Origin: Nissolia schottii
Lineage: Eukaryota; Streptophyta; Magnoliopsida; Fabales; Fabaceae
Reading direction: 5' to 3'
Assembly: GCA_003254905.1 (NCBI GenBank)
Contig: QANU01048370.1
Span: 32,728-96,727, forward strand
Length of the DNA stretch: 64,000 nt
Made by a program: the position numbers and the translations under genes. Each line of letters opens with the position of its first letter. Position 1 is the stretch's first letter. This document shows, one piece after another, positions 1 through 13,000 of this stretch. The notes beneath the pieces were generated by a model. The model was given only the letters and a program-made list of their open reading frames with translations. It made no database searches and was not told the origin of the DNA.

Positions 1-2090
1 ACAAAAAAAATAAAAAATAAAAACAAACTATATTATATATCTTATATTCACATATGAATATCTCAAAACTTTAATATTTTTTTAAAAAGTGATGGTCCTT
101 AAAAAAAATTAGAATCATATCATTATAATTAATTTTTCAAGTTACATATTTAAACTTTAGGAAGGTTTAAAAATTCATGAATTTTTAAAAAACTTGAAAG
201 CATGTATTATACAATATTTAAACTTATTATTAAAAATATATTTTCTAAATATGCAATTGAACTAACATGCAACTAAAAAACTAAAATACAAACTACCAAA
301 AAAAATATAATATGTAAAACTAAAGAGGAAGAAGAAATACCAATCAAGAAAATGTGATGGGAGAGAAGAGGAAGGAAGAGGAATGGAGTGAATTGAGGAA
401 AGAAGAAGGATGAGGATGGTTTCTGGATTTGTGAGGTTGCATGGGAAGAAGAGGAAAATTTTATAGCTGAAGGAGTGAAGGAAAATGAAATTTTCGGTGG
501 AGTCCGTGTGCATGGGGAAGGAGCACTGCTCCACTGTCACGGTGCATCCCTGAAATCGCCACTGGCCGTGCCGATTTCAAGCGGTCTGCACCCCCTACGC
601 AGATGCTGCTTTTCTGTCCCATCTTGCCGCGTGTCACGCCCCTGCCTCCGTCCTGTCTCTGTCACGTCCTGCCATGTCTCCCAGGTCATGTCACTCTGAA
701 ATCGCCCACCTGCATGGCGATTTCAGAAAGCTTTTTCTTTTTTTTTTTTCTTCTCCAAAAATGGTGAAATCGCCACAGTGTCCTATACTCTAGTAATTTG
801 CTCCCACGGACCATAAAGTTGTAATATGCCACTAGAATACCCACCCACATGTCAATACTCCCCTAAAACTATGGGATGAAAGAGAATAAAATTTAGGGGC
901 TTTATAGTAGTAAATGCACTTTGTCCATTTCGTGCAATAATTGTGTGGACCATAAATCTTTATGCTAGATGAAGAGGCAATTGAATATCTAAAGAAGAAG
1001 GCGTCATAATTCAGTTTATTATCATGCAAAACTCTCAAAGATGACCTTAGAAAAGTCCTATACCACTATTGTGCTTGCGTTTATTTTTTAAGACTGGACA
1101 AAAATAGAGACAAAAAAACAAAAAATCTTGTTTGGTCGTTGAGACAAGTATAAAAATTTGTGTTTCGACAGAATATTAGTGTATTTTCTATACCTCTATT
1201 TTGTTAAAACACAAAGACTCACAAAGACACAATTTTTCAAATTAGGATAATGTGTTTTATTTTTATTAAATTAATACAATAAAGATATTTCAAGTTATTT
1301 AAAGTGTATTTTATGTCTTCTCTCTATTAAACTAAATAAGATATAATTGCAAATAAACGTTTCTATCTCAACCACCAATGCTGCCTTATATATAAGTAAG
1401 TCCTCCTATGCCACCAACTTTGACAATTTGAAGGAATCCACCGTATCTTATGTGGCCCCGTTTGTGGCAACAATTATTTGACTTGATGTGAGCGCTCTGG
1501 CCCCTTTATTCATAAAAACCCACGCACTCTTGCGGCACTTCTGCACCCATATGTAACGTAGACATTGTAGGGAAAATGACATAATTGAAATGACTAGGAA
1601 GAGAGTGTCGTGAAACAGTACCAAAACAAATGTCGCTTATGTCACGTGGATTAAAGGCTGGTTCAGTCCCACCTTCTTAATTTATTTTCCTTTGTCGAGT
1701 AGTTGATATGTCATTTTTAACCGATTTTCACCAATATTATTTAAAGTTTAATTGTTATAGGCTATGTACCGATAATGTAAAATATTTTTTACACTGACAT
1801 TCAATTAAATCATGACACATAAATAAAAATAATTGACTTTTACATTTATTACTTGAAAAGTTATACATATGGAGCCCCGTTTTTGCCTAGGGTCTAAAGG
1901 GCTTGTTTCTTAGCTTCATCTGGTCTATATTGATAAATTCCTCTTTGCATGTTTTCGCCACGCCTAGACGTGCATCTCATCATCTTGAAGATTTACTAGA
2001 TTTAGATGGGTTCCCCGCTTTTGTTTGCCTTGTTTATTGCATTGAATTTTTTGAAGTTTTCTTCTCATTTACATAGTAGGTGTTACGGAC
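1..2090. other. Intergenic AT-rich DNA, no gene recognised
   Basis: No open frame here has coding character. Short frames on both strands are low-complexity (Phe/Ser-rich on the minus strand because of purine-rich tracts). A GC-richer patch at about 480-775 is annotated separately. Nothing resembling a known protein, tRNA or complete element was seen. Confidence 0.6.
551..774. repeat. Cluster of TGAAATCGCC direct and inverted motifs
   Basis: The decamer TGAAATCGCC occurs at 551, 697 and 765. Its reverse complement occurs at 716 (GGCGATTTCA), and a one-base variant at 571 (CCGATTTCAA). The motif sits in a GC-rich island within AT-rich DNA. Pairs 551/571 and 697/716 are close inverted repeats that could form short hairpins. 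The role is unknown; it may be the edge of an unrecognised repeat. Confidence 0.5.
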
Positions 2091-2244
2091 TAGCTTTGTG
2101 AGAAGGCAGAACAACCTCATGGGCCTCCACGGAGTATAGGCCCATGATAACCCGGCGGAATCAAGTACCCATCTTCAAAGAGATCCAACCAAATGAAGAC
2201 TCCATTCTAGGGAACTAGAATGCAGGTAATGATGGAGAAAAAGT

Positions 2245-2701
2245 GTGACAACCCGCGGACCTAGCCAACCTGGTGCACGAACAAGCGGCCAAGATACATC
2301 AACTAGAGGCAACCGTCCTCTAGTTTCAACGAGTAGAGGATCAACGAAGGAAAGCGCGGAAATCTACAATAGTGGTGACAAGGTGCGTGAAAGGGCTGAA
2401 CGAAAGCGGAATGAAGTACTTAAACGCTATTCTGTTACCAGCTCGCTCCTCGAACCCATGACACCGAGGCAAGACATCTAGAGCTCACTGAGACCTATTC
2501 ACCATTCCTGAGACCTCCAGGGGGATTAAGGAGGACGGCGGTTCCCCTATCCTCGACTCTCCGATAGCCGCCGCGGAGGACTCAGAGGATGAGGATCTGA
2601 TGGAGCTAGACTCAGAGGAAGAAGAAGAAGAAGAAGTTGAAGAAAAAGAGGAGGATGAAGACCCAACTGACGACCCAGGTGACGATCAAGATGAGCCGTG
2701 A
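2245..2701 (+). pseudogene. Decayed ORF with coiled-coil-like part and acidic tail
   Basis: Two overlapping plus-strand frames look like one decayed coding region. One (2245-2481) reads basic, charged sequence (RERAERKRNE). The other runs into a very acidic C-terminus with a long Glu/Asp run and stops at TGA 2699-2701. Stops and a frame change interrupt it. An acidic C-terminus also occurs at the equivalent distance from the end of the long-LTR repeat on the minus strand near 10,430-10,490, so this is probably repeat-encoded rather than a host gene. No family was recognised. Confidence 0.35.
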
Positions 2702-2809
2702 CGGAGCAGCAACTTATTCTGCATAGTCTTCTGTGACACTTTTGTACGGACTCGATGGATAGGATTCCATCAGTCCCTAGTTTCTTATTTTGTAATTAAT
2801 AACGGAACA

Positions 2810-3157
2810 ATGGTATGTCTACAGTAAGCTAATGTATAGCATATGTAAATTAATGTGGATGTACATGATGGACTGTACGTGTTGAAATGTCTTGCTACTT
2901 ACTTGTATTGGTTTGATGGTTATTAGCTACTCTTGATGATCGTTATACCATAAGGCTCTATCGTTTGTACTACATGATTCTTTCCACGCGTGGCTCATAA
3001 TTCTTACGATAAGTAAAATAAGTTACGAAAATTTCAAATCGGTCCATATTTTGGGTAAAGAATTATTTTTCAAAAGTAATTAAGGACTACACGTATTCCC
3101 AGCAAGTAGATAATAACCTAGTAAGCATTGCTTATGATTGCTAGCTAGAGTGTTACA
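2810..3157 (+). repeat. 3' end fragment of the 3.3 kb LTR family
   Basis: This stretch matches, in plus orientation, the last few hundred bases of the two solo LTRs described below. Shared blocks include a TCGTTTGTACTACATGATTC-like block, ACGCGTGGCTCATA, CGGTCCATATTTTGGG, ACCTAGTAAGCATTGC and the terminus CTAGAGTGTTACA ending at 3157. The matching minus-strand copy is at 10,021-10,230. The 5' part of this copy is missing or unrecognisable, so it is a truncated relic. Confidence 0.6.
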
Positions 3158-5043
3158 CAGGTAACGTTTAATAACACATGCTAGCTAATTTATGTTCTGT
3201 TTGGATTTTGCAGAAAGATGCATGATAATACATTTTGTATTTTAATATTAATGAAAAGAAAAAATGGTAGAGAATATCTAAGGGCTTAAGATTTTCTCTT
3301 TCCCTGCCTTTTCCAAGACTAAAATGTTAAAAATTTCCATACGCAGCTAAAGAAATAATACATTTGAAGCACAAGATCAACTAAAATATAATCTTCTTTG
3401 CTATCAACTAAAGCAGAAACGACATAAGTTGAAAGGCATTGTTGACCTGAGCCTCGATAGTCAATACAACATGATGCTCATATTGCAAAAACTCAATCTG
3501 AAGCTCCTGAACAAAAACAATGGCAGAAACATACAACAATTAGAACGTTCATAAAAAAATGCTATTGACTCAAGAGGCGTCTCAAATTAAATCTGAAAGG
3601 AAATGCTTGAGTCATTCAATGATCAGGAAGAATGATTAGCAAAACAAGAAGAATAATTATTTCCAAGCAAGGCTATCATTGTAATAAGCGGAATATTGGA
3701 GATATGCTACAAGAAAACCTCTACATATTTCCTCCACAGTTTCTGTCTTCCACTTAGTGCATGTGCATTCCTATAAACATCAAAGAACCTTTCATATTTA
3801 GAGGATTCACTTCCATATTTAGCAATATGATGTTTCAACAAGTTAATAACTCAAAACATCTTTCAGTTACAGGATTAAAAAACTCTTGGCTAAGCAGAGA
3901 ATTAGAGATAAATAAAAAAGAAAATCTCCACAGAATACATATTACCTGCACAGTTTCTTCTTCCACCAAAGCATTTGAAACTAATCACAAACTATGCTCA
4001 TCCCCCATTTGCAACACCATGTGTATATAAGCAAAGAAAGAATATACCAAGTGGGATAAAGCCAAAAAGTGCAAGAGTAAAGTTTTTCTCATAGTTCAGG
4101 AAACTATATTAAGATAATCAGAGAACACAAATAGCAATGCATGATTGTAATGTGATTCAGAAATGCTCCTATTGAAAAACTATAATAAACTAATTAGTAA
4201 AATAATTTAAAAGCTGTTCTAAGCAATTATGACTTTGGTTTCTGTCCTGTCCTGCTTTGCTTTATTCATATTAGGATTTTATAACGTAGGGAATAAGTGG
4301 ATTACCTCAATCAAGATAAAAATGTTGTATAACATCATAAATTTTAATCTCTCTTAAAAGATGTTCAAATAGCTCTCTGCTTGAGCTACTATCTTAGTCA
4401 AATTGGGTTGCACTTTACAAACAAACACTAGAGAATCCAGTGTTCATATAACTTACTGGCAAACTATTGAGAAGAGCCAGAGCTATAGAGACCTGGAAAA
4501 TTTGCACACAATTCCAAAATCCCTAAAAAAAAAATTTTTTTTAAATATAACAAAAAAACCCTCCCCTCAGATCTCAAAGGTGTGGAAACATTTCCAAAAC
4601 CCTCCCACCATTTCCAAAATCCTAACTGAGAAACAGAAATAAGCAACATTTGACTTCCCCACCACCAGCCACAGCACCATTTCTTTCCACACACTCGAAG
4701 AGCTAGATGCGAAGCTAAACCCAAAGCCTAAGCCCTTTTTGTTGATCAAAGAATTCAAGATTGTTGATTATAAGCTAAACCCAACAATTCAGGATTGTTG
4801 ATCAAAGAAAGAAGAACCCTAAATCTAAACAAATAGAATCAGCTTCCAAACAAGTGAAATTTCAATTGCATCCACCAAATCAAAAAAAGGAAAAACGTAA
4901 AACCTAAATTAGAAATAACTTGCAAAGAGAGGAGCTTTTTTCTTATAAATGTCTTTGCAAGAGAATAGTTTCAGATCTAAAGATAAATCTAGTATGCTAT
5001 GGTAAATGCAACTTTCCTTTTATTTATTGGAATAGTGAATTTT
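3158..5043. other. Intergenic DNA, no gene recognised
   Basis: I see no coding frame, RNA gene or element termini that I can support. Short frames at 3761-4030 and 4403-4758 show no recognisable motif. The stretch at 4560-4960 is C/A-rich with repeated 'aagctaaaccca' and 'attgttgat' words, but no clear repeat unit. Confidence 0.5.
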
Positions 5044-5434
5044 AAAATGGTGGTTTCTCACGTGTTCTATGAGATAAATATCTTATGTTATTATTATTTA
5101 TTTTTAAATTTTAAACAAATTTTTGAATTAAATAAATCAAATTTTGTTACCATTCCATGTTCTATATGATTTTAACAAACTTTTCATTAGTTAAATCATT
5201 GAAAGAACTAACTTGTAAGATGTTTAGATATTTGTGGATCATTTAAGCTTATGATACGCATCTCTACAAATATTATATTAATGTATCACATTAGTGTATA
5301 AGACATATCAATATATCATATTAGATCATTAAATGATGATAAAATTTAACTAATTTAATTATTAAAGTTATCAAAAAAAAATTAGTAATAAAAAATATTT
5401 ACTCCAAGTTACTCGTAAAAAATACCTTTTAAAA
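5044..5434. mobile_element. MITE-like element, copy A
   Basis: An AT-rich, roughly 390-bp element with no coding capacity. It starts AAAATGGTGGTTTCTCACGT and ends with an imperfect inverted copy (AAAAAATACCTTTT). The interior shares ordered blocks with two other copies in this window (13,780-14,118 and 14,507-14,905): TTCATGTTCTATATGATTTTAA-like text, 'gaactaacttgtaag' and 'agcttatgatacgc'. Three related copies with inverted ends in 10 kb fit a MITE. The superfamily was not determined. Confidence 0.65.
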
Positions 5435-5490
5435 TTAGGGTGCCTCTGTTTCTGTCAAGAAAATGAAGCATGAAAAGATAAAATTGAGAA

Positions 5491-7019
5491 GGGTTAAATA
5501 TGTTTTTAGTCCCTGTAAAATTTAAAAAAAAATTGTTTGGTCTCTACAAATTTTTTTGTTAGGAATTAGTCCCTAAAAAAATTTTGGTTGGTTTTAATCT
5601 TTGCTATTAGTAGGAGGCATTATCTGCTGACATGTCCGTTAAATGTATCATGTGGCACATAATGTGACAAAAACGTGGCAAACTCATCCACCCAAAATCC
5701 GACCCACCCATGATGTATGACGTCTTGCACGAGATGCATTATGTCTCAGGTGGGATGCATTTTGTCTTGCGCGAGATTCGTTTTGTCTCAAACGAGATGC
5801 ATTAAATAGTGCATTGATTCCTCTTTGGATCTTTCATCTCGCGTGAGATGCATCTCTGAGACATAATCTTGATAGGTCATTACTTTGCGTTGATACGTTA
5901 CAAGTGTATGTGTGTGTGGCATTGATGAAAGCTTATAGTGAGTTCATATACACTAGATTCTAACATCCTATATCATAATAGATAACTAACTCTAAAGCTG
6001 TATAACTAACTTAACAATGTAATCGTTATCTATTTTTGTCTTGGCCTTATGGCCTTCAGGATAATAGCTAGATAGATTACATGTTTTGATTATTAGTTGA
6101 GTTATATTGCATTGCTTAATTGATCTTATATTCAATTCAAGGAAAAAAGTTAAGTGATAGAGAGTACACTGAACAGTTTTTATAAGAATCAAATTTGAGA
6201 TAGATAGGCATAATTTTTTTATGGGTAGATAAACACAACTTTTATTAATGTAAAACTCATCATTAATATTAACCCATTATCATGTTTTTCTTTTTTCACC
6301 TTAAATTTTTCAATATGACACTATAATGTTAGTGTGGATCACTAGAGAATGGGAATCAACTACACATCATATTTTCTTCTAACGGACAAGCAAGCCAAAA
6401 GATTCAACAATTTGCCAAGTTCTTCATGCTTGATCAAATTAATCAAAATGGATAAACAAATTTGCGAGAAAATAGAATGCTAATAGTACCAAATGTGATG
6501 CTAGGACACATCCTGCTTTCCAACACCAAATAGGATTAGCTAATAAAATTGATCTTCACTACCTTTGATCACTTTGAGCCACCAAGGAAACTTTCTGGAT
6601 AAATTAAAGGTTTTCAGCTTCAATACAATCGTTTGAACTATAATGGACCATCCATTAATTTAATAATAACTATATACTACTGGTTAAAGTTATAATGTGC
6701 ACACACACACAAATATATCAGATATTCTCCTTTGTACAGTTGATACACCTATCAAGATCCACGAGATGAATTATGTATCGCGCGAGACATCATACATCAT
6801 GGGTGGGTCGAGTTTTGGGTGGATGGGTTTGCCACGTGTTTGTCACTTGACGTGCTATGTGACACATTTAACGTACACGTCAGCAGATAGTCTCCTATTA
6901 ACGGCAGGGACAAAAACTAATCAAAAAAATTTCAGAGACAACTTTCTAACAAAATTTTTTATAAGGACCAAACACAAAATTTTTAATTTTACAGGAACTA
7001 AACACATATTTAATCCAAC
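5491..7019. mobile_element. 1.5 kb element with ~250-bp terminal inverted repeats
   Basis: The left end starts GGGTTAAATATGTTTTTAG. The right end, read on the minus strand, starts GTTGGATTAAATATGTGTTT. The arms pair over about 250 bp (about 5491-5745 with 6765-7019), with matching blocks such as TCTGCTGAC, ACGTGGCAAAC, CATCCACCCAAAA and CGACCCACCCATGATGTATG. The core is non-coding and carries several CGAGATGCAT words (5755-5860). Long inverted termini with a non-coding core resemble non-autonomous Mutator-like elements. I could not find a convincing 9-bp target duplication, so the superfamily is an inference. Confidence 0.7.
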
Positions 7020-7640
7020 TGAAAAAAACCTGGATGAATGTAGCTGGAACCCCACAAAAGATCAAAATACTTTTTGATGCCCTATGTAGCATCCCGCTTT
7101 TTTCCTTAGCAAAGATTTCATAAATTAAACAGGGAAAACAAGCATTCACATAAACTCTCAAGTTAAAAGAGTCTGTAGAAATAATCCTATGCATTTTTAC
7201 AAAATTCTGCAGACACCAGAATAAACCCTTTTTGTTGTCTGAGTATAACCGCGCGTCTTACGTATCCCTAAAAGGTACGGCTACAGCCGAGAATTTACAA
7301 ACACCTTAAATGAACCTAGATTATTACTTAGAAAAATTAGGAGATCACAAGGACGTGATCGAAATATTTTTAAAACAGTCGTACACAAAATACTGGGACT
7401 GGAAACAATAAAATCGGATCAACATTGATCTGTCGGAGACCTTTAATTCTCGACCACACAAGTGGCCAAGACGCAAGGCCATTGCATGGCCATAAGGATG
7501 CCAAATGGCTTGGTCAAAAAGTCTAAGGGTGACTCATGGTGGTGAGCCAGCATGCATGATGTCATGCATGACATAAACTAGGCGTAAAATGGTAAATTAG
7601 TCCAAGGTCATTTTGAAAAAGTGAATTTCGTGGCTTGGCT

Positions 7641-7648
7641 TATAAATA
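7641..7648 (+). promoter_or_regulatory. TATA box of the solo LTR
   Basis: TATAAATA lies about 560 bp into the plus-strand LTR, in the context GGCTTATAAATACCCC. Downstream, at 7872, is an ATG opening a 20-codon Arg/Lys-rich mini-ORF (MVREKTTRRSRNRS...). It ends at TAA inside a sequence that could also be a splice donor (CGTCG/GTAAAC). This is the expected arrangement for an LTR promoter. Confidence 0.5.
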
Positions 7649-8770
7649 CCCCCTAGGAATCTGAAAATTTGGAGAAAAAAGAGAAAACATTGCCAAAACT
7701 CTGTCCGATCACACAATCAACCATTATTCAGTCAAACTAGAAACCTAGAGACCTCCTACACTAAATCTAGGCAAAGTTCTTCAATAAGTCCCTAACCTTC
7801 ACCCACAAACAACACAAACAGCCCCTGAAATTCTTAGAAGAAATTTATCCTAAGAAGAACTAGGAAGAACCATGGTTAGAGAAAAGACCACAAGACGCAG
7901 TAGAAACCGTAGTCGGACGCAAAAACGTCGGTAAACCTACTTATCCACTGTCTATGTGGTTTTGCTAGATTATATATGATGTTAGGATGCCTTTTATGTG
8001 ACTTTGAGTTATATATGTGTGGTTGATGATTATCTGGATTTGTTGGTGCTGTTTGTGATTCTGTTAGAAGTTAGGAAAGCTTAAGTTGAAAATAGGGCTA
8101 TGACATGATTTTGGAAGGAACTGTATGCTGAGATTTTTATCATGAAAAATTAATGTTATTTTTAGATTCTACACGAAAAATTGAGTGGGGATATCAAATT
8201 TTATGATTTCTGGAGTCTCCGATGAATTTCTCAGTAAACAGGCAGAAAACGGTGTTTTAAGAAAATAAGGGCAAAATGGGAATTTCGTGTCTTGGGCTGA
8301 AAAAATGGGTTGGTTTTCATAAAATATGGGTTTAGAAATATCAAAAACCTTAAGGGCAAGTCTCGATTCCAACGGGTTTTTGAGAACAAAAATTCTAAAG
8401 AAAACAGGGGATTTACGAGGGCGAAATGGTAATTTTGAGAAAAGGGGCAAAACTAGAATTTCGTGCAGTGGGGTTCAGAATCTAGGTTTTTAGACATGAA
8501 AAATGATCTTAGGGCCACCAAAAAATCTTGGGGTAAGGTCTTGGACCTCTCCAGTTTACGGTTGCTAATCTCTGACAAAAACCAAACGCTATTTTTGCTA
8601 ATTGTGGATTTACCTTTGTTTATGTTCATGAAGATGTTGAGCATGAAGATATGTTCTTTATATGTGTTAAAAATGCTGATAGATGTTAGAAGAAACTCTC
8701 TTGAAATTGTATATGCTAAACCATGCAGAACATGGAAAATTGCAAGAGTTGGAGTTAAATTTCGTCAGGT

Positions 8771-8830
8771 GTGCGCTGAGCGGCCTAGGGCTTGCGCTAA
8801 GTGGCCTGGGGCTTGCGCTTAGCGGTCTGA
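8771..8830 (+). repeat. Three-copy GCGCTNAGYGG tandem repeat inside the LTR
   Basis: The unit GCGCTGAGCGGCCTAGGGCTT is repeated about 2.8 times with a period near 22 bp (GCGCTGAGCGG, GCGCTAAGTGG, GCGCTTAGCGG). It lies within the plus-strand solo LTR. Confidence 0.6.
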
Positions 8831-10020
8831 CTAAAGATTTAGAGTTACATAATTTAACAAAAAACTTTCTAGACTAATTGCAATCATTCACGGATCCGCT
8901 AAATATTATTAAGAAACAGTTTGGACATACCTATTAGTTATGTGATATAACATGTGTTAAATGTTTATGATGATAGGAGGTTATATACTGATGTCATATA
9001 ATGATGATGGTGGGATATAAGGTATGTTAGGATATATGATGATGATCTTTCAATGAATATGATGAAGATGATGACCTGAGCTATAAAGTTATATTTGTTG
9101 TTTTAAGATGATGAATGAATACGATTGCTTTAAGATGACAAAGGAATATGATTGCTTTAAGATGATGATGAACTGTGTTTATTATATATGAACTGCTGCA
9201 TCAAAGATCAAACTGTGCACATGATGATGATGAGAGGAAACCCCCTCTAGAAGGGCCGAGGGCTCGACTTTTGGGGAATGTCTAAGTCCCCAGTCGAGTT
9301 GTAGCTCCGACCCCACCGCCATCATAGGATGGTCACCTCGGTCGTGGTTGGTGAGAATTATGGGGTCAAGACTCTTTCGGTGAGACCCTTCAGGTTTAGC
9401 GCTACCTGACCGCCACGATGCGAGCTGTAAGTGTGGTTGTAGCAGTGTGGCCGCAACTACAAGGGACGAGGGCATAACTGCTTATAAGGACAGCCTTATA
9501 GAGCAGAAATATAAGTGGATGCCAGGTGAAACTTATAATTAAAATGGGCACGGTTATAAGTGGAAGCTAGCTGAAACTTGTAGATAAAATGGTTTTCAAA
9601 AAATGAGGATGTTGAGACAGTAGTGTAGCTATGCAAATTACGTGACAGTATATGACTATATGTGATTTAGGAGTCAGGCTAGAGAAAAGATGATGTAGAT
9701 AATGAAGAGTAGGTTCCCCGATCGCCTAGTAATATAGATAAAGCTGCTCAGGTTTAGCAGGGATACTGATAACTAGTAGGACCATAGTATAACCGTGACA
9801 CCTAGAGACCCCTGAGCGGCAGAATCATAATTGAGTATGAAATGAGTTACGACAATTAAGGTTTCCCACTGAAAACGCAGTGTTCTCATCCCCCACTCCT
9901 TTATGGTTCTACGCGAGTACAACGAGGGTGCAGAAGACGTCAGAGTAGTGCAAGCAATACAAGGATGAGCAACACTGAAGAAGATGGACAGAGGAATAGG
10001 GAAATCAGAGCTACGATAGA

Positions 10021-13000
10021 TGTAACACCCTAGCTAACTGCATACCCTCGAGTAGTACGCAATGCTCACTAGGTTGTTAATCATTTGGTGGGATTCCTTA
10101 TAGTCCCTTATTATCCTTCGAAAATACCAGAATAAGGAAAATATGGACCCTTTTAAAACTTTTCTGTTTGTTATTTTATTTGCAAAATATGAGCCACGCG
10201 TGAATCAAAGCATATAATACAAACGATAGAGCTGAAGCTTAAAAGTAATAGTCATTACTGGCATAAATAATTACATAAACAAGTATCTGGTCCATCACAA
10301 ATTACAACCATCAGAGTATTATAATAGTTTACATATACAAGCCAAATACCTCAAAATACATATCAAAATATATCAAAATATAACAAAATGTCCATCTGAG
10401 GCCAAGCTAGACTGGCTGATCCTCGGTCCTCTACTCCTCCACGTGTGGCTCCTCATAAGGCTCCTCGCAGCCCTCATACTCTTCGCCTGCTCCTGGAAGC
10501 ATAAGCGAGTGGGGGTGAGAACAGTCGTCCTTAGTGGTTAACCTTGGCATAGGGGATCTTTTTACTCGCTTATCAACCCGGTCGGTTAGGTGTTTCTAAG
10601 TGAAAATGCATACTAACATCCTACTGATTATTATCTAGCCTAAGGTCCTGAACGGCTTTATCTACTTTACTAGGTGACTGGGGAACTAGTCTTGCTTATC
10701 TAAGTTCTTGTGCTTGTTAACTTTTCCCGCATATATACATAGCCGTCTCGAGCGTTCTCTTGACGGTATACACATGCTCATATACATTATCATATACTTA
10801 TGCATCATATACTCGTATACTCATTCATCATATACTCATGTAACTCATACATCATATGCTCATGCTTAGGGAACATGGGGATCTCTTACGCGTACCGGCT
10901 ACAACTTCGTACATTGGTCCCACGCCCATGTAGCCGTGGCCTACGGCTACAACCACTTTTGTTCCCAACTTGACGACGACCCAGCTGCGCTCACACCAGA
11001 GTGGTTGCTAACCACCGATGGGGTCTTGTGTCCATCACCGCCAATCAAGTGGGCTACCCTTCCTACAAGTAGGGAGGTGGGGGTCCGTACCCTTTTGACG
11101 TAACCAAGCGGGGACTCTTATCTCATCATCATACTCATAATTTAGGTGTGATGTCACCCTTTCTCATTCATCATGTCTCATCATCATTTCTCATTTCATC
11201 ATATCTCATCATCATGCCATTAACCTCTTTAACCGGTCCACCCTTTTGGGACTTGGTGAGGTAGCATCATTTACCAATCCAACTTTTTGGGATTGGTGAG
11301 GAGCGTGTCCGTAGACGTGCTAAGAGAAAGGATTCCTATCATATAACTATATACTTGTTCCCTAAGGTTCAATTTTACTCTTTAAACTTTACGTGATTAA
11401 CCTCTAGTTCTCATGATGCATGATGGCATAATCATTCCTAACATACATATTCTACATGCAATGTTCCACATACACCATCATACATTATCATAAACATAAT
11501 CCATTCATTCATCATACACATACTTGTAACCACTCAACAACTTCGGGGTCCTCCGCGGAAACCCACTCAACACCTCTTCTAGTACCCAATCAACACTCTT
11601 CACGTAGCCCTCTCAACACTCTAGGGATTCTCCGCAGAACCCAATCAGCACCACTCTTGGTGCCCCCTCAACACTCTTCACGTAACCCTCTCAGCACTCC
11701 AGGGATCCTCCGCGAAACCCATGCAGGACCATCTCAGGTATCCGCTCATCAACTTTCTAGACTCCTCTCAGTCTCCCTCCGCGGAATCACTCGGCACCAT
11801 CCCAGGTACTCGCTCATCAACTTTCTAGACTCTTCTCGGTCTCTCTCCACGGAAGCACTCAGCATCATCCCAGGTGCTCGCTCATCAACTCTCTGGACTC
11901 CTCTCAGTCACTTTCCGCGGAACCACTCAGCACCATCCCAGGTGCCTGCTCATCAATTCTCTCGGTCACTCTCCGCAGAACCATTCGGCGCTTACTCCTT
12001 TACTTATTTTCTCTCATTTTCTCACATTCACCCCAGGGATCCTCCGCAGACCCACTCAGCTATCCCTGACGAACCAAAATCTGTTTCCTTTATTTTTCTC
12101 GTTTTTCTTTCCCTTTTTCTCATGGATGCTCCTTGAGTTTTTTTTTTTCACACATTTCAACCATCATATACTAAGCTAGTCCAGGTCACAGGACCCTTCA
12201 GAGTCATCTCCTAAGTCCTAACATAGCATTTCTAACATACTTTATCATAAGGCATACAAACACATAAACACATACAAGCAAACATGAGCCATCAAGGGGT
12301 GACCAAGCCAAGTTTACCCACCTGTAGAAAAACCTGGTGGTGGTGAGGGAAGCTTGGAGTGAAGTCCCACAAGCCTTGTTGTTCCAAAGCTTGAGCTTCT
12401 CCCTTCTCCAAGATGACAAGTTCGTGAGCAAGGTGGAGGGTGATGAGGTTGCTCCTTTTGATTTCGGATGGAAGGAAATGAAACCCAGATGAGGAGACTT
12501 GAGGGCTGTGTTTAGAGAAAAATGAAGGAAAGCTTAAGGAGCAATTGTTTCTAGCACGGTTTTTTGCTTGGTTTATGAAAGTGTAGTATATAGTCAAAGT
12601 GTAGTGGGATGGAAGGAAACTTTAGAAACCGTGTGAAGAGAAGAATGCAAGGCGTCAGGGGAGTGAAGAAGAGGATTGGTTTTGGGAGAGTGAGGTCTCG
12701 GTTTTGAGGGGCTGAGGGTGAGGGAAATTAATTGAATTTTAGGATTTAGAAAAAGGTGATGAATAGTGGAAAGCATGGGCATAGGTATGGCTAGTGTAAG
12801 AAAGGTAAGGTGATCTGAGTTTTGGAAGTATGATTTAAGGGATTGGACAAAAATCCCAATCAGCCGTGCAGCCCCCTCTCTTAGTTCAGCTGCTGAAATT
12901 TTCATTTTCTCCCGGTTCCGGTTCGCTCGTGTTTTATCGCTCGCAGTCTCGGTGCGTTGCGCACGGTCGTCCGAAAAATATTCCGTTTATACCGTCGTGA

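Noticed and set aside
11456-12136. 226-codon plus-strand ORF
   Set aside because: It is made of minisatellite units, has no recognisable domain, and is antisense to the LTR it lies in.
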